A stretch of DNA of 6,524 nucleotides from Thermoplasmata archaeon. Its GTDB lineage: Archaea > Thermoplasmatota > Thermoplasmata > Lutacidiplasmatales > UBA184. Within the stretch, counting starts at the first letter, position 1; each line of letters begins with the position of its first letter. The notes under the pieces were generated by a model. That model made no database searches and had not been told where the DNA came from. It was given only the letters and a program-made list of their open reading frames with translations. The position numbers were made by a program, and so were the translations under genes. Of this stretch, positions 1-5,366 are shown piece by piece. The stretch is taken from assembly GCA_030040035.1 (NCBI GenBank), contig JASHUJ010000028.1, positions 1 through 6,524 on the forward strand, given 5' to 3'.

Positions 1-298
1 GATCCTGGACCTCGGCTTCCCGGCGTTCAGCCGGACGACGAGCTCCGACGCCGGCGAGCCGAAGGGCCTCGGCGAGATCGGCGTGGAGGTCACGGTCGGG
101 GGCCAACGCGTCCGCCCGGGGGACTGGATCGTCGGGGATCTCAGCGGGGTCGTCGTCGTACCGCGCGAGCGGGCGGCCGAGGTCGCGAACCGCGCGCTCG
201 ACGTGCTCGAGCACGAGAACCGGGTGCGCGAGGAGATCCGGCGCGGCTCGACCCTCAGCGCGGTGCAGAAGCTCGAGCGCTGGGAGCGCGTCGGCTAG
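1..298 (+). CDS. RraA-family protein, C-terminal part (5' end outside window)
   Basis: The frame is open from base 2 to a TAG stop at 296-298, giving the last 98 residues of a protein that starts to the left of the window. The segment GLGEIGVEVTVGG, then RPGDWIVGD, then GVVVVPRERA, and a final charged helix ending in an EEIRRGSTL-like stretch is the normal C-terminal pattern of the RraA / HMG-aldolase-like family. Members include the E. coli RNase E inhibitor RraA and class II 4-hydroxy-4-methyl-2-oxoglutarate aldolases. In archaea the domain may stand alone or be fused to hexulose-6-phosphate synthase; the missing N-terminus prevents a choice. The catalytic Arg/Asp region of the aldolase members lies upstream and cannot be checked. 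A GTG at 83 is in frame but would cut through the fold, so it is not the real start. The gene converges on truA, and their stop codons overlap by four bases. Family call is firm; function is open. Confidence 0.8.
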   Translation, partial: ILDLGFPAFSRTTSSDAGEPKGLGEIGVEVTVGGQRVRPGDWIVGDLSGVVVVPRERAAEVANRALDVLEHENRVREEIRRGSTLSAVQKLERWERVG

Positions 299-1122
299 GG
301 CGTGCGCTTCGGTTCCGGCGGGGTTTCGGAATCCGGCGGGAACCCGACGAGTATCTCGGCCTGCGACCACGCGAGCGCCGAGGCGCGTTCGAGATAGGCC
401 CGCTGCCGACGGTTCGGTCCCGTCCAGGTGCTCTCCCACCGCACTGGGAGGTCGACCTCCCACAACACGAGGCGTTCGGGTTCCGCCAGGGGGAGCGTAA
501 GTTGGATCTCGCCGCGGGCGGCGGCGGCGAGATCGTCTTCGGTGAGATCCCCGCGTTCCACGGCCCGCAACGCCGCCACCATCTTCCGGACCTGACCCCA
601 GACGAACGACGGAGCCGCGATCTCGAGCACCATCCCGCCCGGGCACGGCCGTGCTCGGATCGACTCGACGGACCGGATCGTCGGGACCTCGCGAGGCACC
701 GCACGACCGAACGAGCGAACGTCGAGGTCCCCGATCAACCGACGCGCGGCCGTATTCCAGCGCTCCACGTTGTGCCGGCCCGGCTCGAAGTATCGATAGA
801 CCCGGCGGAGGGCGCGGCGGACGCGGAACTCGCGGTTCACCGCCCCGCCGGCGCTGAAGTATATCTCCGGCGCGATGCCGTTGAGCGCGCGGAGTAGCGC
901 GGTCGAGGTAAGATCGGACTCGATCGTCAGCGCGTTCGCGCGGGCGCTCACCGCCCGGTCGGTGCGGCTCGCCACCTCCAAGCTCGTCGGATCAACGCGG
1001 GTGCGGAGCTTCTGACGAACGAGCCCCTCCAGGATCGCGCCCTCGACCGTACGCCGGCCCGGCTGACGGGCCCAGCCCGCGAACGGAAGGCCGTCGTACC
1101 CGAATCGGACGACGTGACGCAT
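295..1122 (-). CDS. truA: tRNA pseudouridine synthase A (TruA family)
   Basis: A 275-residue protein, a normal length for archaeal TruA. TruA enzymes convert uridine to pseudouridine in the anticodon arm of tRNAs (positions 38-40 in bacteria). The N-terminus MRHVVRFGYDGLPFAGWARQ is the usual opening strand. The catalytic aspartate is D55 in SRTDRAVSA (residues 52-60). The RRVYRYF segment (107-112) supplies the conserved active-site tyrosine region. FVWGQVRKMV (173-182) matches the FLRHMVRNIV block of the family, and LPLAEPERLVLWEVDLP (210-226) matches the terminal block. The ATG at 1122 is preferred to an in-frame ATG at 1197: the family homology begins exactly at 1122, the extra 25 residues look non-conserved, and a GGTGG ribosome site lies 5 bases upstream of 1122. 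The Ser-Arg-Thr-Asp-Arg form points to archaea/eukaryotes more than bacteria. The gene is divergent from pstS. Its last residues (FPPDSETPPEPKRTP) are a loose tail. Confidence 0.93.
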   Translation of the reverse strand: MRHVVRFGYDGLPFAGWARQPGRRTVEGAILEGLVRQKLRTRVDPTSLEVASRTDRAVSARANALTIESDLTSTALLRALNGIAPEIYFSAGGAVNREFRVRRALRRVYRYFEPGRHNVERWNTAARRLIGDLDVRSFGRAVPREVPTIRSVESIRARPCPGGMVLEIAAPSFVWGQVRKMVAALRAVERGDLTEDDLAAAARGEIQLTLPLAEPERLVLWEVDLPVRWESTWTGPNRRQRAYLERASALAWSQAEILVGFPPDSETPPEPKRTP

Positions 1123-1127
1123 GCTTC

Positions 1128-1132
1128 CCACC
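1128..1132 (-). promoter_or_regulatory. Ribosome binding site of truA
   Basis: On the minus strand the bases GGTGG lie 5 bases before the ATG at 1122. GGTG can pair with the CACC of the archaeal 16S tail (CACCUCC, from general knowledge). The site supports the shorter TruA start; no comparable site precedes the ATG at 1197, which falls inside or next to the predicted promoter. Confidence 0.45.
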
Positions 1133-1205
1133 GTTGAGACCGGGCACGGCTTGAGGACCGCGCCGGGTCGCGCGCGACCGTTGCCAACGCGTGTCAAATG
1201 GACGA

Positions 1206-1228
1206 ATATAGACTACTATATAGACTAC
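1206..1228. repeat. Tandem 11-base direct repeat in the truA/pstS control region
   Basis: ATATAGACTAC occurs exactly at 1206-1216 and again at 1218-1228, separated by one base, so the repeat period is 12 bases, slightly over one DNA helical turn. It ends nine bases before the TATA-like box assigned to pstS and covers the TATA-like box assigned to truA. A further GACTAC core lies at 1271-1276. Position, period and exactness suggest a binding site for a dimeric or side-by-side regulator, possibly phosphate-responsive, but no regulator is encoded in the window. An alternative is that the repeat only reflects two overlapping TATA-like elements. Confidence 0.5.
1217..1224 (-). promoter_or_regulatory. 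Putative TATA box for truA
   Basis: The minus strand reads TCTATATA here, one mismatch from the archaeal TTTATATA consensus. Transcription would start about 25 bases downstream, near 1195, giving a truA leader of roughly 70 bases. It lies inside the tandem repeat, so any protein bound there would compete with TBP for this promoter. The core CTATATAG is palindromic, so direction cannot be read from it alone. Confidence 0.4.
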
Positions 1229-1236
1229 GTTGATTT

Positions 1237-1244
1237 CTTATATA
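1237..1244 (+). promoter_or_regulatory. Putative TATA box for the pst operon
   Basis: The plus strand reads CTTATATA, one mismatch from the archaeal TTTATATA consensus, in a local AT-rich island within GC-rich DNA. Transcription would start near 1265, leaving about 150 bases before the pstS ATG. I see no other TATA-like element between here and pstS, since 1246-1408 is GC-rich. A purine-rich BRE upstream is not obvious; the tandem repeat occupies the nearby upstream side. Confidence 0.45.
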
Positions 1245-1265
1245 TCGCGCCAACGGCTCGCACCG

Positions 1266-1417
1266 ACGGTGACTACCGCGACTTCCGAAGGATTGCTCGG
1301 ACTCTCCGTGGGTCCGAGAGCGAATGGGTGGCCGGCGCCTCGGTGGGGCGAGATTGCCCCGGGGGCCGGTCGTGACGCGCGGGACGCGCGGTCGTAGCCA
1401 CGCGTGAAGGGAGGAAA
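1266..1417 (+). other. Structured GC-rich leader upstream of pstS
   Basis: This stretch follows the predicted transcription start and holds no recognisable conserved gene. A perfect 7-base-pair inverted repeat (CTCGGAC 1296-1302 with GTCCGAG 1312-1318, 9-base loop) is followed by a two-level hairpin. That hairpin has an inner stem GGGGC 1345-1349 with GCCCC 1356-1360 and an outer stem CCGGC 1332-1336 with GCCGG 1365-1369. A tandem 9-base repeat GACGCGCGG lies at 1374-1382 and 1383-1391. A 27-codon open frame with an ATG runs 1324-1407 and stops just before the pstS ribosome site; it is arginine-rich and resembles no peptide I know. GC-rich DNA forms such stems easily, so a regulatory role is only a possibility. 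It matches no riboswitch class I can recognise. Confidence 0.3.
1409..1414 (+). promoter_or_regulatory. Ribosome binding site of pstS
   Basis: GGGAGG is a strong Shine-Dalgarno match but stands only three bases (AAA) from the ATG at 1418, closer than usual. No other in-frame start fits better, because the Pro/Ser-rich tail and anchor begin directly after this ATG. Confidence 0.6.
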
Positions 1418-2713
1418 ATGAGTAGCAGCGGAACAGGAACAAGTGCGCCCCCGTCGCCCCCGCCGACCGAACCGACCCCGGGCTCGTCCCCGCCGCCCGC
1501 CCCGGAGGGCATCCAGCGGCAGAAGCGGCGCGGCTCGTGGGTCATTCCGGTCGTGGCGGTGATCGTGATCATCGTGGTGATCGTGGCCGTCGGATTCGCC
1601 GCCGGGTGGTTCAAGTCGTCGACGAGCTCCTCGTCGAAGTACAGTTGCACCGCGGTGACCTCGGGAGCGACCCTGCCCTCGCCCGGCACCATCAAGGGAG
1701 AAGGGTCCTCGCTCGTCGAGCCCCTGATCGACCAGTGGGAGACTTCCTACTGGACGGGCTCGGTCGTGACGGCGTATAACCCGGCGGGTAGCTCGTCCGG
1801 GATCTCCGCGATCACGTTGAAGGTCGTCGACTTCGGGGCCAGCGATGCGCCCCTCACGAACACCCAGCTCGCGGCCGCCCCGGGACTCCTCGAGGTGCCC
1901 GAGGCTGCGGGCGGAGTCGTGCCGATCTACAACCTCGCCGGGATCACGCACCTCCACTTCAACGGGTCCGTGCTGGCGCAGATCTTCGACGGCCAGATCA
2001 CGAACTGGAACAACACCGCGCTCCAGAGCCTGAACCCCGGCGTGACCCTGCCCTCGGCGTCCATCGCCCCCGTCTACCGGACGGGCGGCAGCGGGACCAC
2101 GTTCATCTTTACGAGCTTCTTGACCCTCAAGAACTCGTACTGGGCCTCGCACTACGGTCGGAATCTCAGCTGGCCGAGCGGGCTGCCGGGCACGAGCGCC
2201 TCGGGCAATGGCGGGGAGGCGTCGACCGTCTCCACGACCCCCGACGCGATCGGCTACGTCGATATCGAGTACGCGCTGACGTCCTCGGCTTCGTTGGGCA
2301 TCGGGGCGGTGCAGAACCCGACCGGCAACTTCATCGTGGCCAACGTCACGAACACCGAGTCGGCGCTGGTCGACCTCCACCCGACGTTGCCGAGCGGCTC
2401 CGAATCCTGGTACAACGTGTCGTTCCTCGACGCACCGGGCGCGGGCGATTACCCGATCACCTCGCTCACCTACCTCTTGGTCTACCAGGACCTGAGCAGC
2501 GCGTACTCCTCGTACACGCTGAACAGCGCGGAGAACCTCGTCGACTTCATCCAGTGGGCGATCACGACCGGTCAGAGCTGGTCGCCGAAGCTGAGCTATG
2601 CCCCCCTGCCCGGCTTCGTGCTGACCGTGGACAACGCGACGCTCAGCTCGATGATGTTCGATGGATCGCCGGTCCCGATCTGCGTGGTGAACGGCGGCGG
2701 CGCCCCGACGTAG
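1418..2713 (+). CDS. pstS: Phosphate-binding protein PstS, membrane-anchored
   Basis: A 431-residue protein that binds phosphate outside the cell and passes it to PstC/PstA. Residues 1-30 are a Pro/Ser/Thr-rich tail, QRQKRR (33-38) is the positive stop on the cytosolic side, and about 41-64 is one hydrophobic helix. A Ser-rich linker (66-74) then leads to a type 2 periplasmic-binding fold. There is no lipobox, so the protein is held by its N-terminal helix. Family blocks are GEGSSLVEP (94-102), GSSSG (124-128), VDFGASDAPLT (137-147), IFDGQITNWNN (189-199), YRTGGSGTT (220-228), and TPDAIGYVDIEYA (274-286). By alignment to E. coli PstS, ligand residues are S98, S125, D143 (E. coli D56), R221, S225, G226 and T227. 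E. coli D137 is replaced by G223. C77 and C422 are the only cysteines and sit at the two ends of the domain, so a disulfide is plausible. Six N-glycosylation sequons (N182, N198, N249, N309, N333, N406) fit an exported archaeal protein. First gene of the operon; 28 bases before pstC. Confidence 0.95.
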   Translation: MSSSGTGTSAPPSPPPTEPTPGSSPPPAPEGIQRQKRRGSWVIPVVAVIVIIVVIVAVGFAAGWFKSSTSSSSKYSCTAVTSGATLPSPGTIKGEGSSLVEPLIDQWETSYWTGSVVTAYNPAGSSSGISAITLKVVDFGASDAPLTNTQLAAAPGLLEVPEAAGGVVPIYNLAGITHLHFNGSVLAQIFDGQITNWNNTALQSLNPGVTLPSASIAPVYRTGGSGTTFIFTSFLTLKNSYWASHYGRNLSWPSGLPGTSASGNGGEASTVSTTPDAIGYVDIEYALTSSASLGIGAVQNPTGNFIVANVTNTESALVDLHPTLPSGSESWYNVSFLDAPGAGDYPITSLTYLLVYQDLSSAYSSYTLNSAENLVDFIQWAITTGQSWSPKLSYAPLPGFVLTVDNATLSSMMFDGSPVPICVVNGGGAPT

Positions 2714-2741
2714 TCACGCGGGTCCCTCCGGAAACCTCGGT

Positions 2742-3722
2742 ATGGACCCGTCAACCCCTTCCCCACCTTCTTCTCCGGGACCCTCCTCCGATTCCCGCAA
2801 GGTCTCCCGCTGGCCGGATCGGATCTTCTTCGTCGTCGTCACCATCGTCGGGCTCGGCATCCTGGCGATGGCGTTCGCCATCGTCGGGATTCTCGCGAAC
2901 AGCTCGCGCGAGTCGTTCCGCGTCTTCGGCTGGGGGTTCCTCTACGGGACGATCTGGGACCCCAACAAGCAGATCTTCGGGGTCATCCCATTCGTCGTCG
3001 GCACCCTCCTCACGAGCGGTATTGCGCTCCTGATCGCGCTCCCGCTCGCGCTCGGCTCGGCCATCTTCATCACGACCCAAGCCCCCCGCTACCTGCGCGG
3101 ACCGGTCGGCACCGCGATCGAGCTGCTCGCCGCGGTTCCGTCCGTCATCTACGGGTTCTGGGGCCTCTTCGTCATCGTGCCGTACATGCGCACGACGGTC
3201 GATCCGTTCCTGAGGACGTGGTTTGGGTTCACCGGCCTCTTCACGGGCCCGGCCTACGGCTTCGGCGTCCTGACGGCGAGCGTGGTCCTCGCGGTCATGA
3301 TCGTGCCGACGATCTGCGCCGTCAGCCGGGATTCGCTGCTCGCCGTACCGGTAGCCCAGCAGGAGGCGGCCGTCAGCCTGGGCGCGACGAACTGGGAGAC
3401 GACGCGGACCGCGATGCTTCCGTACGCGCGGTCGGGCATCGTGGGCGGGACGATCCTCGGGCTCGGACGCGCCCTCGGGGAGACGATGGCGGTCACGATG
3501 GTGATCGGCAATGTGGACCGGATCCCAACCTCGCTCTTCTCGCCCGGCCAGACGATCGCGAGCCTGATCGCGAACGAACTTCTGAGTAGCACTGGGCCCC
3601 TTCAGACCTCTGCGATCCTCGAGTGCGGGCTCGTCCTGCTCGGGATCTCGCTGGGCGTGAACGTGGCGGCCCGGCTGCTCGTCTGGCGGATCACGAAGTC
3701 GGCCGGAGCGATCGTGACATGA
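2742..3722 (+). CDS. pstC: Phosphate ABC transporter permease PstC
   Basis: A 326-residue inner-membrane permease (E. coli PstC is about the same length) that pairs with PstA to form the phosphate channel. A Pro/Ser-rich cytosolic tail covers residues 1-26. Hydrophobic helices are visible near 27-52, 81-110, 124-148, 172-195, 233-257 and 290-315, consistent with six spans. The EAA loop that contacts the ATPase is EAAVSLGATNWETT (208-221), continuing into LPYARSG. GLGRALGETMAV (240-251) contains the conserved Arg and Glu pair (R243, E247) reported as important for transport in E. coli PstC. The ATG at 2742 has no clear Shine-Dalgarno site, so translation may rely on coupling with pstS. Its TGA stop overlaps the pstA ATG (ATGA at 3719-3722). 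Nothing appears missing from the family pattern. Confidence 0.95.
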   Translation: MDPSTPSPPSSPGPSSDSRKVSRWPDRIFFVVVTIVGLGILAMAFAIVGILANSSRESFRVFGWGFLYGTIWDPNKQIFGVIPFVVGTLLTSGIALLIALPLALGSAIFITTQAPRYLRGPVGTAIELLAAVPSVIYGFWGLFVIVPYMRTTVDPFLRTWFGFTGLFTGPAYGFGVLTASVVLAVMIVPTICAVSRDSLLAVPVAQQEAAVSLGATNWETTRTAMLPYARSGIVGGTILGLGRALGETMAVTMVIGNVDRIPTSLFSPGQTIASLIANELLSSTGPLQTSAILECGLVLLGISLGVNVAARLLVWRITKSAGAIVT

Positions 3723-4603
3723 TGCGGTTCGACCACCATGCGCGACGGAAGCTCCTGAGCCACGGAGTCGCCGTCCTGACCGGGCTGTGCGTGGTCGCCG
3801 TGCTCTATCCCCTGGTCAGCATCGTGTACACCGCCGTCGTCCGCGGCGGGACCGTCCTCTTCCAGACCGGGTTTCTGACCTCCGTCCCGCCCAACGCCTG
3901 CTCGCAGGTGTCCTGCAATACGGTGGGGATCGGGCCGAATATCCAGGGGACTGTCATCCTGGTCGGCATCGCCGCCCTGATCTCGATTCCCGTGGGGGTC
4001 CTTGCGGCCGTGTTCGCGTCCGAATACCGGACCCGCGGCGTCGGCCGGGCGATCAGCTTCACGGCCGACGTGCTGAGCGGCGTTCCCTCGATCATCATGG
4101 GAGCGTTCATCTTCGGCTACTTCATCCTCGTGTACCCCTCTCTGACGTACAGCGCCATCACCGGGGGCCTCGCGCTCTCGGCGATCATGATCCCGATCGT
4201 CACGCGAACGACCGAGGAAGCGCTCCGGACCGTGCCGAACAGCACCCGGGAAGCGGCGCTCGCGCTCGGCATCTCGAAGTGGAAGACGACCTTGCGGATC
4301 GTCGTCATCTCGGCACTTCCGGGGATCGCGACCGGAGTCCTGCTCGCCGTCATGCGGGCGGCCGGCGAAGCGGCCCCGCTCATCTTCACCGCGTTCGGGT
4401 CCAACCTGTACTACCGGGGCCTCGACCAGCCGATCGCGGCGCTCCCGCTGCTGATCTACGACTTCGCGCTCAGCCCCGCCAGCAACCAGCAGGACGTCGC
4501 GTGGGGGGCCACGCTTTTCCTCCTGATCGCCATTCTCATCACGAACGTGGTGGCCCGGTACATGATCCACCGGCTGGGCCGCCAGATGGTCGGAGGAGCG
4601 TAA
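3719..4603 (+). CDS. pstA: Phosphate ABC transporter permease PstA
   Basis: A 294-residue permease, the partner of PstC. The start ATG at 3719 overlaps the pstC stop as ATGA, which indicates translational coupling. A second ATG follows immediately at 3722. An in-frame start at 3623 would add 32 residues translated from within pstC, so it is rejected. A GGAG at 3705-3708 may serve as ribosome site. Hydrophobic helices lie near 16-40, 76-100, 120-140, 145-162, 198-212 and 263-282. The EAA loop EAALALGISKWKTTLR (178-193) faces PstB. MRAAGEAAPLIFTA (212-225) is the counterpart of the PstC Arg/Glu segment, with R213 and E217. The first extracellular loop carries C61 and C66 (ACSQVSC), which could form a small disulfide. 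The last codons overlap the strong ribosome site used by pstB. Confidence 0.94.
   Translation: MMRFDHHARRKLLSHGVAVLTGLCVVAVLYPLVSIVYTAVVRGGTVLFQTGFLTSVPPNACSQVSCNTVGIGPNIQGTVILVGIAALISIPVGVLAAVFASEYRTRGVGRAISFTADVLSGVPSIIMGAFIFGYFILVYPSLTYSAITGGLALSAIMIPIVTRTTEEALRTVPNSTREAALALGISKWKTTLRIVVISALPGIATGVLLAVMRAAGEAAPLIFTAFGSNLYYRGLDQPIAALPLLIYDFALSPASNQQDVAWGATLFLLIAILITNVVARYMIHRLGRQMVGGA
4592..4598 (+). promoter_or_regulatory. Ribosome binding site of pstB
   Basis: GGAGGAG lies inside the last codons of pstA, 12 bases before the GTG at 4611. It is the strongest Shine-Dalgarno match within the operon and supports the GTG start, which has no ATG alternative before the first conserved residues. 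Confidence 0.6.
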
Positions 4604-4610
4604 CTTTCCC

Positions 4611-5366
4611 GTGAGCGGCGCGAAGCTGAGGGTCGAGCACCTGACCGCCTACTACGGCGACCATCCGGGCGTCAAGGACATCTCGCTCGAGTTCCCCGAC
4701 CGCATGGTCACCGCGATCATCGGACCGTCGGGCTGTGGCAAGTCGACGTTCATCCGATGCCTGAATCGCATGCACGAGACCGCGCCCCGGACGCGCGTCG
4801 AGGGCAAGGTCCTCCTCGACGGGGAGGACATCTACCAGGAGGACCCGGTGCGCATCCGCCGCCGCATCGGGATGGTGTTCCAGAAGCCCAACCCGTTCGT
4901 CACGATGTCGATCTACAACAACGTTAGCGTGGCCCTCCGCTTCAACGGTCATCACCCGCGCGACTACGTCGACGCCGCGGTGCTCCGCAGCCTCCAGCAG
5001 GCGGCGCTCTGGGAGGAGGTCAAGGACCGGATCGACTCCCCGGCGACGTCGCTCTCGGGCGGGCAGCAGCAGCGACTGTGCATCGCGCGAGCGCTCGCCG
5101 CGAGTCCCGAGGTGCTGCTCATGGACGAACCGTGCAGCGCGCTCGATCCCATCGCGACCGCGAAGATCGAGGACCTCGTCGGCCACCTGAAGGACGACTA
5201 CACCGTCGTCATCGTGACGCACAATCTGCAGCAGGCGGCGCGCGTCGCCGACTACACCGCATTCTTCTACCTGGGCGGGCTCGTCGAGTACGGACCGACC
5301 GAGGACCTCTTCGAGCGGCCGAAGGAACACCTGACCGAGTCGTACATCACGGGGCGGTTCGGATGA
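4611..5366 (+). CDS. pstB: Phosphate ABC transporter ATP-binding protein PstB
   Basis: A 251-residue ABC ATPase, the normal PstB length, that works as a dimer on the cytosolic face of PstC/PstA. All nucleotide-binding motifs are intact. They are Walker A GPSGCGKST (38-46, K44), Q-loop glutamine Q91 in VFQKPNPF, signature LSGGQQQR (148-155), Walker B VLLMDEP (168-174, D172 and catalytic E173), D-loop SALDP (176-180), and switch histidine H204 in VTHN. PstB-specific segments include IRCLNRMHE (48-56), QKPNPFVTMSIYNNV (91-105) and ITGRFG at the end. The GTG start is used because the family homology begins a few residues later. It lies seven bases after pstA, and its stop overlaps the phoU ATG (ATGA at 5363-5366). 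The nearest alternative, a different polar ABC ATPase, is excluded by the PstB-specific blocks and the operon. Confidence 0.97.
   Translation: MSGAKLRVEHLTAYYGDHPGVKDISLEFPDRMVTAIIGPSGCGKSTFIRCLNRMHETAPRTRVEGKVLLDGEDIYQEDPVRIRRRIGMVFQKPNPFVTMSIYNNVSVALRFNGHHPRDYVDAAVLRSLQQAALWEEVKDRIDSPATSLSGGQQQRLCIARALAASPEVLLMDEPCSALDPIATAKIEDLVGHLKDDYTVVIVTHNLQQAARVADYTAFFYLGGLVEYGPTEDLFERPKEHLTESYITGRFG

Noticed and set aside
1123..1197. Upstream ATG extending TruA by 25 residues
   Set aside because: The extra residues do not match the family, the ATG at 1197 has no ribosome site, and it lies at the predicted transcription start; the ATG at 1122 has both homology and a ribosome site.
1121..1375. Plus-strand frame of 84 codons across the truA/pstS intergenic region
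   Set aside because: It begins inside truA, runs through the AT-rich promoter island, and has no ribosome site or recognisable domain. Its Asp/Tyr-rich middle comes from the tandem repeat.
1374..1391. Tandem GACGCGCGG repeat in the pstS leader considered as an operator
   Set aside because: Simple GC-rich repeats of this size arise often at this base composition, and nothing else marks the site as functional.
1266..1417. Riboswitch or structured non-coding RNA gene in the pstS leader
   Set aside because: The stems do not match any class I know and there is no conserved loop sequence; reported only as a structured leader.
1238..2380. Long open frame (380 codons) antisense to pstS
   Set aside because: It is rich in Arg, Gly and Asp as expected from the complement of a GC-rich gene, has no recognisable domain, and overlaps a clear PstS.
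3623..3718. Upstream in-frame start extending PstA into pstC
   Set aside because: The additional 32 residues are an out-of-frame reading of conserved PstC sequence; the ATGA overlap start fits both genes.
3602..4570. Long open frame (322 codons) antisense to pstA
   Set aside because: Composition (Asp, Arg, His, Gly) is typical of a shadow frame and it lies wholly opposite conserved PstA and PstC sequence.
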